Notes: generated from the sequence alone by a model not told the origin. 64,000 bases of DNA from Tetrastigma voinierianum (GCA_016808115.1 JAEQBH010000287.1:3038001-3102000), one strand, 5' to 3'. Shown: positions 44,306 to 56,132, numbered from the stretch's first letter. A program made the numbers and translations.

Positions 44306-46146
44306 ATGCCTGACTCATCAAAGCTGATTCTGAACTTGAATGAAATAATGGAAGAATACGCTAAAGTTGAGGAAGAAGCTATTTAAGAGACTCGGTTAGG
44401 AGCAGTGCAGAAGGAAGAAAGACCTGGAGCAAGAACATAGATTGAATAACCGGGATCAAGAAACTAGAAAAAGAAAAAAGAGGAGTCAAGAAGTCTAAGC
44501 CGAAAAGGGAGGAAAAAGTAAGATTTTGTTTCGCAGCTTTCTTATTTTGCTCGAGGATGTCGCAACGTGGACTTCATCAGAAACAAAGCTCGTGAGGGCT
44601 AATCTCACGCTTCCAAGAAGTAATTAAGAAGAAAGGATGACACCTATTCTATGAGCATAAAGCTCCTAGATTTGTGGATGTAGTGAAGGAATTTTACTCG
44701 AACATGGTAGGAATGAAGGAAAAGATTGGGTATGTCAGAGGTCAGTGGATATCGTTCAGTAGGGAGAAGATCGATGAAACCTTCAATTTGAATGAGAGAA
44801 AGAATGGTTGGAAGTTTAAGAGACTAGTGAAAGAACTAGATTTCCAAAAGATTGTTGATTTGCTGACAGATGGGAAGGGGAAATGGAATGCCACAAGGAA
44901 GAATCCCCTTGAGTATATTGCAGGAGGCTCGTTGATTGAAGATGCCAAGGTTTGGTTCTATTTCATTTGCTCAGTCATTTCACCATCTAAACACCTGAGA
45001 ATAGTCAGGGAGAAAGAGGCATTACTGTTGTATGCCGTCTTGAAGGGATACAAATTCAATGTTGGGAAAATAATAGAGTACTCAATTTTTAGTTATTACA
45101 GAGGCAACTACAGGGGATTACTACCTTATCCAGCACTAATCACAAGACTGTGCATCTTAGGAGGTGTTGAAGGAGATTGGGAAAAAGAAGAAATATGTCC
45201 TAAAGATTCTTCTTTGACATTGACATGAATAACTAAGGGGCCAAAGAATAGAGGAAAGGAAAAGGAAGTAGAAGCTGAGAAAGAGGAAGGAGATACTAGA
45301 GAAATTGAACAAGTACAGTTTGAGAGCCAAACTCAAGAGTATAAAGAGAGATAGAGAAGTTTGAGCTCCATCTTGACTGTATCCCCAAAAGTAAGAGAAA
45401 TCCATAAGAAGCCAACTGAGAGCTCAGGGCAACAAAGCAACAATGCAGAAGTGATGGAAATGCTAAAAGTCATGAGGCAAGAGTTGTAGGAGAGGGATAG
45501 ACAATTAAGGATTCAACTATAGTTAAGAGATGAGTATATGGATGCAGAGCTGAGAAGAAGAGATCAAAATTTAGAGGATGCTCTCAAACAGAGGGATGAA
45601 GAATGGAAGATTAAATTGGAACAAAGAGAAAAAGAATTAAAAGAAGAACTCATGACAAGGGAGAAAGCATTAATTTTAGACCAACTAAAAAGGGACAGTG
45701 AGCTGTTGAAGATAATGAAGGAGAGGGAAGATGCAATGGAGCAAAATCTGATGCAAAAGGTAGATGCTTTTGGATATCTATATAAGGAGCATCAGAAAGA
45801 GATCAAGCAGCTGATAAAGAAGAGGGACAGAGATACAGAGGCAACCCTCAATTATAGGGAAAAGCTATGGACTGAGAGTTTAGATATGGTTAACAATAAT
45901 TTGATCAAGATGTATTCTGCCTAAGGTGAGTTTGAGGGAACCCTAAACTCTATTAGGCAGAGGCAAGATGATCTCATTAAGCAAATGGTTCTTTCCATAG
46001 AGTGGTTTGTATTTAACAAAGAAGAAAGTAGCAAGGCTAAAAGACCACTAGTCCAATTCCCTGAATTCTCCCCTTCATCTTCTAGTTATAAGTTTGAACC
46101 AACAAATCTGAACCGTCCTAATAAGAATGATGGAAGAAAGAAATGA
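44306..46146 (+). pseudogene. ORF3 of element C: plant retrotransposon accessory protein with coiled coil
   Basis: This extra ORF of about 610 codons sits after pol, where Athila-group elements carry env-like or unknown genes. The N-terminal 120 codons are charged and contain stops and one frameshift. From 44674 to 45228 the frame is open and resembles the 'putative plant transposon protein' domain: VKEFYSNM, YVRGQWISFSREKIDE, ISPSKHLRIVREKEALLLYAVLKG, NVGKIIEYSIF and ALITRLCILGGV. The same frame continues through TGA, TAG, TAG, TAG and TAA codons, each one transition from a sense codon. A strongly predicted coiled coil lies at 45538-45924 (heptads rich in E, K, L, R). The frame ends with a Ser/Pro tail at 46146. 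No signal peptide or clear membrane segment is seen, so an envelope role is not supported. Confidence 0.75.
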
Positions 46147-48052
46147 CTTATCTTATTGTTCCTCCCTTATTTATTTCTTTGTAACAAAATTCCTTGTACA
46201 TGAAATGAAAACTTAAATGAGAAATCAGTTGCAAACATTTGTGTCAATTTTCCTCTTGCATATTTCTTGTGTTTATTTTCTTTTTCATTTCTTGATTTTA
46301 AATGAATAAAGATTGATGAATTTTTAGTTGTATAACTTTGTTGAATAATGGAGAAACCAGTTTTCTTGGGCTTATTTGCTAAGTAGCTGTGAATTGTTTG
46401 GTGGAATTTGAATGATGATTGAATTGAATTGTGGCTATGTTAAATTTTTCTTAATTGAATGTTTTGATTTGTGTAAGCCTTTGAGTTGTACAACAACATA
46501 GTAACATGTCTAGAAACCAAACAATACACAGTTCTGAAACCAATTGGGTGGGGGTAGGATGAAATGAATTGAAAAAGGAAGTTGTAGTATTATCAATGAC
46601 TATGTTGAACTTCAAGAATAAGGAAGATTTAAATAAATGATGGAAAAAATAAGACCTATAATTATGTTTTCATAAATAGTTTAGTTATTATGAATCCTGA
46701 TAAACAATGCACATGGTCAAAAGTACCTTTGAACAAATTGTGCTAAGATTAGGGACATCTTCTAGGGTCCTTCACAGTTTAATCTCCCTAAATTCCTAGA
46801 ACTTGTTAGATTATTAGTCATGGCGAAATCTTAGGCAATACCACTAACAAGAAATTATATAGGCCATTCTTGGAAGTTTGAACCTTTCAAAGCCTACCCT
46901 TATAATATGCATATGCATATACATTAGTTCCTTATTTGAGCCAACAACTAATTTCCTCATCAACCAGCAAATGAAAAGCCTAAATCCTCCCTTAAATCTA
47001 ATCCTATAGTAAAGAACCCTTATTTGCCCATATTGCATGACAAATACATCAATAATTGAAGAGGACAAGTTTGGGGGAGTAGCATTTCGAATTGTGAAAG
47101 AGGATAAGAAGGGTTGAGAAAGGACAACCAATTGAGATGAGGAAAGATAAAAAGAATGAAGAAAAGAAGCTGTGAAAAGATAAAGTATCAAGGTGGAATG
47201 AGTTTTGTCTTGTAGCCTTCCTCCCTTGAACAATTAAGTTCTTATGAGTGTTTCAACACCTAGCACCTTGATGCCAACTGGTATGGGAGTTACTAACTCA
47301 ATATTCGTTAAGAGTGGTGGAAAGCTTAAAAAGACAAAACATTATACTGTTCCATAACCTTGATAGAACATGAAAAGTGAAAAATCTTCTAATATGAGGA
47401 AGAGAATCTATAGTCTGAAAGTGGTCAAGAAAAATACCACAATAGAGAGTGTTCAGAAAGATGCACCAAACCAAGTTTGGGTGTGTTTGAGAGTTGACAT
47501 CAATGGAAAAAGTCAAGGATGCAGAATGAAGGGAATAGTTTTGAGTTGTAAGTGAATCTGGGTAAAATTGAGCTTAAACTGTCCATTCATCTACCAAATT
47601 ACCAAAGCCACACATTATAAGCCTAAAAGACCTAATTGATTTTAAAGGTGGTAAATGACTACATTAGTGGTGATTAATATGACAAATAAGCATATGGGAC
47701 TTAGAAAAATCAAGGAGTTTATTATTTGAGTATTGTCTCAGAAGATCAACTAATCTACCAATGAAAATGAGAGAAGACCATCACACTCATAGATCAAGGT
47801 TAAATAACTAAACTGTTCATACTATAGAAATTATCAGCCTGTTTAGTGAACTTACTTGAAAATTTTCCTTGTTTTGGATGGGAAACTTGTTCAATCATAA
47901 TTTTACAATTGACTTATTTTTCCCTGCTGAATTGTGGATTCAATAAAAAAGATGTCTAGGGCAGAGTATAAAAATGTTCTTAAAAATAAAAGTTAAATTG
48001 TTTGAGGACAAACAAAATTTTCTTTTCTTTGCTTGGGGACAGTAAAACTTTA
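46147..48052 (+). other. C 3' non-coding region
   Basis: It aligns with A 10200-11810 (acatcttctagg, tggcgaaatcttaggc, caactggtatgggagtt). A PPT-like tract, aagtttgggggag, lies at 47067-47079. The end has the pair gaggacaaacaaa / cttggggacagtaaa before the true PPT. The longest ORF is on the minus strand (47233-46844, 129 codons); a short part of it is also open in A, but no domain is recognised. Confidence 0.5.
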
Positions 48053-48066
48053 AGTTTGGGGGAATT
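48053..48066 (+). other. Polypurine tract of C
   Basis: agtttgggggaatt runs directly into TGATGAGTCC of the 3' LTR. It is the intact form of the tract damaged in A. Confidence 0.85.
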
Positions 48067-48932
48067 TGATGAGTCCTAAACTCATCTATTTTTAGTCCAT
48101 TTTTCTGGCATATTTTTGGAAGTTTATGATTTATTTTAATGTTGAATTATGGAATCTTCACCAACTTTGTGTTTTGCAGGTTTTGAATGAAGAATAAGCA
48201 AATCCAGCAAGAAAAGCAGAAAAATTGGCTAAGGCATAAATGTCGTGACATAATTTCAGAATATCACGACATAATTTCAAGGGGACCAGCAGATACTATG
48301 TCACAACAAAGATGAAGCTGCACTTAAGCTAGAATTGAAGAATGTCGCGACATTTCACAACTTTGTCACGACACAAAATGAGAGAGATTGAATGATAAAT
48401 GTTATGACAAAGAAATGAATGTTGCGACATAATTGTAATCAGAAGATAGAATTTTGTTGCGACAATGGATTTTTGTGTCGCGACATTGATTGAGAAGTTC
48501 TTGAAGAAGGATGTCGCAATATTATTTTTCTTTTTCGCGACAATGATCAAGCAAACGACAGTAGAGTTTTTTCTCAACAATCAAATTATGTCAGGACATA
48601 AAGAGTTGTAGAGGAAAAATATTTGTCGTGACAAAAGAAAATTATGTCACGACAAAAATTAAAAGAGCAATGCGACAAGTCAAGGCAATTTGGTCTTGAC
48701 AAAAATCAAGGAAGGAAATATGTCGCAACATTTTCAAAGTCTGTCATGACATTAAGTTCAGATTCAACAGTACAAGACAACAAGACAATGTCGCGACATA
48801 GAAGTTTGATGTTGCGACAACAACAACATGCAGCTGTAAGGAACTTTGTAGTGACAAAAGAAAATATTGTCGCGACAAAGGTTGAGAAGAACCATAGAAA
48901 GAATGTCACAACACAGTAATTTATGTCGCAAC
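48067..48932 (+). repeat. C 3' LTR, left part (split by element D)
   Basis: It starts TGATGAGTCCTAAACTCATC, resembling the A LTR start. Most of it is the palindrome array. It is cut at 48932 by D, with GCAAC at 48928-48932 duplicated at 56133-56137, and resumes after D. Confidence 0.9.
48240..48930. promoter_or_regulatory. GTCGCGAC palindrome array in C 3' LTR (left part)
   Basis: There are about 20 copies at 20-40 base spacing, with exact GTCGCGAC near 48342, 48477, 48788 and 48869 and decayed forms between. The array continues after D at 56155-56590, so the uninterrupted array was about 1.1 kb. Confidence 0.8.
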
Positions 48933-50492
48933 TGATTCGTGCCACAGTAGGGCTATAGGAATCAACAAAATTTCTATCCTAGGTGTCCTACTGCCGTAGC
49001 TAGGCTATCGCAGAGCAGCGGTTCCATAGGGCCTAACACGGATGGGTTTTCTTCGTGAAATGAGAAGTGCAATGGAGTTGAAAATGGTATTTCTCTTTGG
49101 ATTTTAAGGCTTTGTTCAAAAACAAGAGTCGGGATGGTTGTAAACTCCGCAAATAAATTAAAGAAAAATTTAGAAAAAGAAGACTCCTTGAAGTCTTGGG
49201 TCACCGGATTGATTTTAAGGTGTATTCATGCCCTGGTTTGTTTCTCGCTGGGATAATAGATCTATAGTCTTTTCCCAAACCGCACCTTGATTGGCACTAA
49301 AACCTAAACCCTAAATTACTCCCTCATGAGATATGGCATTCATTGAGCATTCAAGTCCCTTACAGTGTGCATATGGCCTCAAAGAGGCAACCTACGGCAA
49401 CTAATAGGAGACAACTAAGTGGATGATAGTGGATCTAAGATTAAGCATCCACTGTAACCACAAAGCTTGCCAAATACACATCAAGCGAGGCTGGATTTAG
49501 GAGGTTTCAACCTGTGTGGTGAGATACAGGGAGCTTAAATGCTCATAAATGCAGTGTGATAAATGAGAGGGCATGAAAACTTACCTCTAAACCTCCACCA
49601 GTGACCCTCCCCTTCAAGGAAAGGGGGCTTAGCCAAGCATCCCTTGAGTTGTCATCCTCAAGGGGTGTGCTTGGCAGCCGAGAAAATGAGAGAAAGAAGA
49701 GAGAGAAGAGAGCAACCGCAACCTAAAACAAAGTCATACCAAAGACTCCGAAAATGAAGTTAGGTTACAGTTATAAGGTGGCTTATATAGCCAACCCAAA
49801 TGTGTGAAATACCAAATGCCTAAAAATATTGGGGCTACAAAGGCCAAATGGTAATACATAAAACAGGTCGCTAGAAATCAAGAATAATAAAATCATTGTG
49901 GGTAGCAATTTCGCCATGCAGGAATTTCGCTAAGATGAGCAAAATTTTCGCTAGCCTAGCGAAATTAGCTAGCCTATTTAAATTTCTCGCTAGTCTAGCG
50001 AAATTTAGTGAGATAGCGAATTGGGAATTCGCTAGGCATAGTAAATTTCGCTCGCTAGCCTAGCCAAAATTCCTCAATTTCTCTCTAGGATGGAATCTTT
50101 TCGCTATGATTGCGAAATTTTGCAATCCTAGCGAAATTTTCACAATCATAGCGAAATTTCCCGCTTGCCTATCGCATCCAAATTTTCTACCGTATCCCCA
50201 CGCATCCTCCTTCCTTCAAAATCCACTTCATATATATTCCTTCATTTTCGATGGTTGAAAACATTGTAAATCCTTCGTGATTCAGCACACAACTTGTCAT
50301 CAAACTTTGAACATAATGGCTGAGGTACGTGAAGACTCAAAGGAATCACCAAAAACAAACTCTAATGGCATCCGTGACCTAAGTGGGACCCTCGAACACA
50401 TCAATTGGCTTAATTGATATGATTAATACGCAAAAAGCACTAAAAACCTATCTTGAATAGGGCTCAAAATAGCACTTTTTGTGCACTAATCA
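48933..50492 (-). repeat. D 3' LTR (left on map)
   Basis: On the minus strand it starts TGATTAGTGCACAAAAAGTG at 50492 and ends ...CTGTGGCACGAATCA at 48933. It holds the array at 49900-50180 and TATATAAG on the minus strand at 49782-49789. Confidence 0.9.
49905..50185. promoter_or_regulatory. TTTCGCTAGC/GCTAGCGAAA array in D left LTR
   Basis: Repeated inverted units such as TTTCGCTAGcctAGCGAAAT and AATTTCGCTAG lie in about 280 bases, upstream (minus strand) of the TATA box. They are clearer than in B. Confidence 0.8.
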
Positions 50493-50502
50493 CACCCCCC
50501 AA
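50493..50502 (-). other. Polypurine tract of D
   Basis: On the minus strand the tract reads ggggggtg, preceded by ggtt, directly before TGATTAGTGC of the 3' LTR. The B element has the same run. Confidence 0.8.
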
Positions 50503-51795
50503 CCGACACGTTGCTAGTCCCTTAGCAATGCTAAAACAATACCGGGATGGCTGCCGATTTTACAAAAGTATAAGGTGGTTCAAAGGGCGTACGTGTAAGC
50601 CTTACCTTTAGCATGAATAATTTACATCCTGTATGAAAACCGACATGAGGGAACATAAACCATACAAGAACAAGATTTAGGGCAATGCCAATTTCAAGGA
50701 AATCAACCTGAATTTCCACCAAAATCTAATTGTTCCTAAGGTAACCAGTTTGAGCCAATAACTTGCAAAGCTATTCCCTCCCCAACCTAGAAGCACGCTA
50801 TGGCCTTAAATCACGACCAACCTAAATAGGACTAGCTACACTCTTATTTCTTTTCTTTTGATTGTATTGTAGGGTGCAATGCTAAAAACTCGACTTCACC
50901 AAAAGTCCGTAGAATCTGGTCCACCGATGACTCCCAACCAATTAAGGTTTAGGCATCAAGCCGCAAGGATCGGCCGACCACAAACTCGCGGTGCTTCACC
51001 CCTGACTAATGACTTCGAATCACAATCATAATTCGCTTAAACTCTACCCATCCAATTCCGTGTAACGAACACTAAGTCGATGACTCTAACCAATTAAGGC
51101 CGAGGGCACCGACTTTGAAGTTTTCGCCATACCCCTGACCGTGTTCGGTTTCAAGGCAAACGTCACGGCTTTCATCTTCTTTTTCTTCATTTCCTTTTTC
51201 TTTTGCTTTTCTTCTTTTTTTCATTTGGAAGACTACATTAGTCTTCATACATGGGTAACACAAACCTATTATGGGTTGTCAACAAATCTAAGGCCGACTT
51301 GGCAAAGTGGAAAGAGGTGTATAGCTTCTCAACCTATTGATAAAAACTGATGTGCAATCAGATTAGTCAAGGGGATGTACCAAAGCTGAATATTGGAACT
51401 TCAATCGACCTAAAACTTAATCATGCATGGAATTGTTCTAATATTATGGTAAGATACAGGGCTTCAATTTTTCAACTCAAGGCAAGGTTAGGAACACAAC
51501 AATGTAGACACAAAAATGATTTGCAAAAGTGTAGAAAAATGTAGCTGCATGGTACCTCCAATAGAAGAAACAAACGGTCTGAAACTGTGGAGGACCGGCA
51601 TGGTCGAACAAGCCACTCCAAAGACCGCACCGCAATGCGAGGAAATGAGATTCTCCCCTACACTGCAACTCCTACAACATTTCAAACCAAAATTGTGATA
51701 AGCTAAGCTTGTAAATGCGAAATATTTGAAAAGAAAATAGGTAAAGTATGCACCACTAAAACCCAAATTAAGACTTAAAATATAAAGTAAAATTT
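50503..51795 (-). other. D 3' non-coding region
   Basis: It is homologous to B 24950-26198, including a purine-rich run (minus-strand gaagaaaagcaaaag near 51190-51230) and repeated 'ccttaattggt..gagtcat' blocks near 50935 and 51085. Short ORFs at 51477-51802 on the minus strand show a Phe/Tyr-rich segment of unknown nature. Confidence 0.5.
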
Positions 51796-52559
51796 TCAAC
51801 AAAATTTGAGCGGTCTCCAGTTCCCGGGAGAACCAATTCCCGCCTGTGTAGCCATTGATCTCAAGGAGGGTCTAGAGGCAGCTTCCTCCACGCATGCAAG
51901 GTGTGCGCTTACAAAGCCTTCATGCTCGCCCACTGCTTTCAAGTAACTGTCTCTCGTGGCAAGGCTGACTCTCAGAGGAGGAATGGTGGATTCTACATTA
52001 ACTGCTTCATTATTCTCCATCAATTCTTCCCGCCGCTTGTTAATATCATGCCTTCCTACCGTACCATTCGTGCAAACTTCATCATTTACCCTCATCCGCC
52101 TGGTTTTTCTTATCGCTTCAAGTGGAAAATGTTGAGCCCCAAAGTGTCATGTTTCCAAATGTGAGCCGTATGACCCCATTCCGACAATTCTGATAATGGC
52201 ATTTGATGGCAAATGGCCTTCCCAATATAATGGGCACTTGACAGTGCCCCCCGCTCCGGCTTCGTGTCGAGAACCACGAAATCCACCGGATAGTAGAACT
52301 TATCTACTTTTACCAACACATCCTCCACTATCCCTTTTGGTATTTTCACTGAACGATTAGCTAAAGATAGGGTGATGTTGGTTGGTTTCAGCTCTCCCAA
52401 ACCTAGCTGCCTATACACTGAGAATGGCAGTAGGTTGACACTGGCACCCAAGTCTAACAAAGGCTTTGTCAATGCAAAAGTTCCTCCAATGTTAATCGAG
52501 ATAGTCAGGTCCCCGGATCCTTGTATTTCACCATTGTCTTGCATTGATGATGGAGTCAA
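51796..52559 (-). pseudogene. Element D aspartic protease and deletion junction
   Basis: The minus-strand frame 52559-52110 is open and shows LDLGASVNLLPFSVY (DLGA at 52443-52454), NRSVKIPKGIVEDVLVKVDKFYYPVDF and VLDTKPE, then runs into a damaged flap end (IGKAICHQMP) and NIFHL. A further open stretch, 52095-51796, corresponds to the protease-RT linker and ends at the deletion that removed RT to integrase. Confidence 0.8.
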
Positions 52560-52579
52560 CTTGTTCGCTTAAGAATGCT

Positions 52580-54330
52580 TTTCAATGCCCAACCCTTTTG
52601 ATTGTGGGCAGAGATCTTTCTAAAACTTTGCATAGGTAGACTTGTTTCGATGATGTCCAAAAGGGGTATAGCTCGACCTTCACCATTTTAGGACTTCTAG
52701 GATGCCTCGTCGCTGCGCCTTCTTCTTGCCTCTTAGTGCTTGGGGAAATGGAGGTGATAAAGTATTTCATTGAGTCCTCCTTCAAGAAAATGTTCGCCCA
52801 CTCTTTCCCCTTTTCTCGTTTCCTCAACAGTTTCAAGTATCAAGGATCAACCTCTTTTTCCAATTCTTAAGGTAATGACAGCCTTTGACTTCATCCATTT
52901 TGGGGAAGGTTCATTGAATAGCTCATTCATAGACTCCCTTGGATTTGGCAAAGGGTCGAGAAGGAACCTCCCTGCCTCTTGCTGCTGATTTTCTATTCTT
53001 GTTATGGATGCCTGCAAGCTGTCAATTCTTCGGTTAAGGTTACTTTCCAGCCCATCTATTCTTTTGTTCAAGGAGCTTTCTACATTTTCAATTTTCTTGT
53101 TCAATTGAGCATTGATGCCTTTTTGCTCCTCCACAAAATTTCCCACCACCTTGCTCAAATTCAAAATGGCTTGCTCAACAGAGAGGGGTGGGTGCTTGCC
53201 GATACCGCACAGAGGCTTCAGGTTTCTGTGAAGCGGTTGGGGTAATCCCTCCAATTAGGGTAGTAAGTGTTGCCATATGAGCATTTGTTTGTGGCTTGTT
53301 TTGCCCACCACATTTGCATCCTCAAAATGGGGGTTTGACATGGTCTTCCGGTAGTCGCTGACCGGCAGCTGAAACACTCGACTGCATGGCTTTCGCCACC
53401 GCTTGCACCTCGGCGGACTCTTTTCTTTCTAATTCCTCCAATCTTCTAGCCAAGGTAGATACCTTAGCTTTCAGCTCCATATCTTCGGAGAGGGCATACA
53501 TGCCTCCTCTTTGGTTCACTGGTGGCTTGAATATGTCTGCTTCTCTTGGGTTTGGCCCATCCCAAATTTTTTGAGGCTACACATAATTGAGGAAGTCCAT
53601 TGCCTCATCAGGATTTTACTCAAGAAATCTCCTCCACACATAGTTTCCAATAATTGTTTCATGGAAGGGATATTCCATCATAAAAATGGTTCACCAAAGA
53701 TCGATGTATCAAACCCATGGTGTGGGCATGCACCGATAGTCTCCATAAATCTTCCCAAAGACTGGTAGAACTCTCTCACCATCGCTTAGCTGCAAATGTA
53801 AATTTCCGCTTCTTCAAGTTGTTTGTTCAGAGCACTCGAAGAATTTTTTAGAAATTATGCCTGCAGCTCTCCTCAATTCCTTATGGTTCTTGGTCTTAAT
53901 GCATTTAGCCAAATTTTTGCCTTGTCCTTTAGGTCCAGTGGAAAGGCTTTCAACTTGAGGAGCTCCATGTCAACCGCACCTTCTTCAAGGTGGTGCATAC
54001 TTCCTCAAACCCCTTTATGTGATTGTAGGGTTTTCATTCTCCATGCCATGGAATGTGAAGTAGGGGCATCAAATAGGGTCTCACTGCCACCTCCTCAGCA
54101 GGGGGAATTATGCATGAGGGTGCACTCACCTCGGTGGGTGCTCAGGATCCCTCATGGATCGATACGATCGGGCTCCTCTAGGCACCCGGCTTAGCTTTGT
54201 TGTTCCTCCTGCGGAGGATCCATTTGAGCACTGTGGAGGATCAATTCTCAAGCCCTGCTCCCGTGCAAGAATACCCTCTGCCTACCAAGAAGAAAACCCA
54301 TCCCACCGCATAAACCGCTCCCGTGACACT
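52580..54330 (-). pseudogene. Element D gag with coiled coil
   Basis: On the minus strand the capsid core LKAFPLDLKDKAKIWLNALR..TIRNWEE lies near 53970-53860, followed by damaged sequence to about 53580. MELKAKVSTLARRLEELERKES near 53480-53420 follows. An open frame at 53254-52847 has repeated heptads (KIENVESSLNKRIDGLESNL.RRIDSL), a clear coiled coil. Several frameshifts are present. The N-terminal start is not recognisable. The leader to the primer site is 54331-54540. Confidence 0.75.
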
Positions 54331-54540
54331 TCACAATCAACAGAAAACAACCAAAACAAAACTAACAAAAGGGTTAAGGTTAGCTAAAATTAAAGCAAAG
54401 AAAAACTCAATGCATCGAAAATGAAAATCCCCGCAGTTGAACTCAAGTGGAAAAAAAATGATAAAATTAAAAGGGAATGAGATTTTACCAAAACTTGTGA
54501 TATGAATCACAAGTTCAACAACTTCTTATCTCACTTAGGC

Positions 54541-54561
54541 ACCATCCTACAATCCGCGCCA
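54541..54561 (-). other. Primer-binding site of D
   Basis: On the minus strand it reads TGGCGCGGATTGTAGGATGGT two bases after the CA end of the 5' LTR. The first six bases match the tRNA-Asp complement and the rest is decayed. It corresponds to 15657-15680 in B. Confidence 0.6.
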
Positions 54562-54563
54562 TT

Positions 54564-56132
54564 TGATTAGTGCCACAAAGAGTGGCTATAGAATCAACAA
54601 AATTTCTTATCCTAGGTGTCCGATCGCCGTAGCGAGGCTATCACAAAGATAGCTGGGTCTAGGGTCGAACACGGGATGGGTTTTCTGCGGAAATGAGAAG
54701 TGCATTGGAGTTGAAAATGATATTTCTCTTGGATTTTTTAAGGTTTTGTTCAAAAATGCTGAGTCGGGATGGTTGTAAACTAAATAAATTAAAGAAAAAG
54801 TTAGAAAAGAAGACTCCTTTGAAGTCTCGGGGTCACCGGGATTGGATTTTTAAGGTATTCATGCCTCTCTGCTTGTTTCGCATTGGGGATAATGACCCGC
54901 GTCTTTTCCCAAACCGACCTGATTCGCACTCAAAACCTAAACCCTAAATTACTCCCTCATGAGATATGGCATTCATTGAGCATTCAAGTCCCTTTACAAG
55001 CAGCATATGGCCTCAAAGAGGCAACTCACGACAACTAATAGGAGACAACTAGCGGATGACAAAGGGATCTAAGATTAAGCATCCACTGTAACCACAAAGC
55101 TTGCCAAATACACATTGGCGAGGCTGGATCTAGGAGGTTTCAACCTAAGGTGAGATACAGGGAGCTTAAATGCTCATAAATGCAATGTGATAAATGAGAG
55201 GGCATGAAAACTTACCTCTAAACTCCTCCACTGTGCTGACCCTCCCTTCAAGGAGTGGGGCTTAGTTACATCCCCTTGAGTTGTCATCCTCAAGGCGTGG
55301 CTCAAGTACCTTAGAAAATGAGAGAAAGAAGAGAGAGAAGAGAGCAAACTGCAACCTAAAACAAAAGCTGCGCTGAAAGCTTGACTGAAAATGAAGTTAG
55401 GGTTACAAAGTTATAAGGTGGCTTATATAGCCAACCCAAATGTGTGAAATACCAAAAATGCCTAAAATATTGGCTTACATAAAGGCCAAAATGGTAATAC
55501 ATAAAACGGGGTCGTTTAGGATCAAGAATACCAAAATCACAGGGGCAGCAATTTCGCTATGCAGGGGAATTTCGCTGAAGATATTTAAAATTTCGCTAGC
55601 TCAGCTTAAATTTCGCTAGCTCAGCGAAATTCTACGTAGATAGCGCAATTGAGAAATTTCGCTTATCAACAAGGAATTTCGCTTAGTGTTAGCGAAATTT
55701 CAAGCAAATTTAATAAATTTCCAGTGAGATAGTGAAATTGGGAATTTTCGCTAGGCATAGTAAATTTCGCTAGCTAGCGAAATTTCGCTAGCCTAGTGAA
55801 AATTCTCAATTTCGCTAGGATTGCAGCTTTTCTACTGCATCCCCATTGCATCCTCCTTCCTTCAAAATCCACTTCATATATTCCTTCATTTTTGATGGTT
55901 GAAAACATTGTAAATCCTCCGCATTCAGCACACAACTTGTCATCAAACTTGAACATAATGGCTGAGGTACGCAAAGACCTGCGAAATCACCAAAAACAAA
56001 CTCGGAATGGCATCAGTGGAACTAAGTGGACCTGAACACATCAATTGGCTTAATTGATATGATTAGTACGCAAAAAGCACTCAAAACCTATCTTGAATAG
56101 GGCTCAAAATAGCACTTTTTGTGCACTAATCA
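54564..56132 (-). repeat. D 5' LTR (right on map)
   Basis: It is the partner of 48933-50492. On the minus strand it starts TGATTAGTGCAC at 56132 and ends ...GTGGCACTAATCA at 54564. The palindrome array lies at 55540-55820 and TATATAAG on the minus strand at 55422-55429. Confidence 0.9.
55540..55825. promoter_or_regulatory. TTTCGCTAGC/GCTAGCGAAA array in D right LTR
   Basis: There are about ten inverted units (AATTTCGCTAGCT, TAGCGAAATTTCGCTAGCC). One more unit or so is present than in the left LTR, near 55660-55740, so the array changes copy number between LTRs of one element. Confidence 0.8.

Larger units (their letters stand above)
48933..56132 (-). mobile_element. Element D: deleted B-family Ty3/gypsy, minus strand
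   Basis: This element is 7.2 kb, with two LTRs of about 1.56 kb and a 4.1-kb interior that holds gag and protease only. Perfect 5-bp target duplication GCAAC (48928-48932 and 56133-56137). RT, RNase H and integrase are absent: protease is followed at once by short unrelated sequence and the 3' non-coding region. It is a non-autonomous deletion derivative of the B family. The two LTRs are very similar, so it is among the younger insertions. Confidence 0.9.

Noticed and set aside
44674..45228. ORF3 as an envelope protein
   Set aside because: Position suggests it, but no signal peptide, membrane segment or cleavage site is visible. The sequence looks like the plant retrotransposon accessory domain followed by a coiled coil.
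48240..48930. CRISPR-like array of short repeats
   Set aside because: Repeat units are 8-12 bp, irregularly spaced and variable, inside a plant LTR. There are no constant repeats of 25-40 bp, no uniform spacers and no cas genes.
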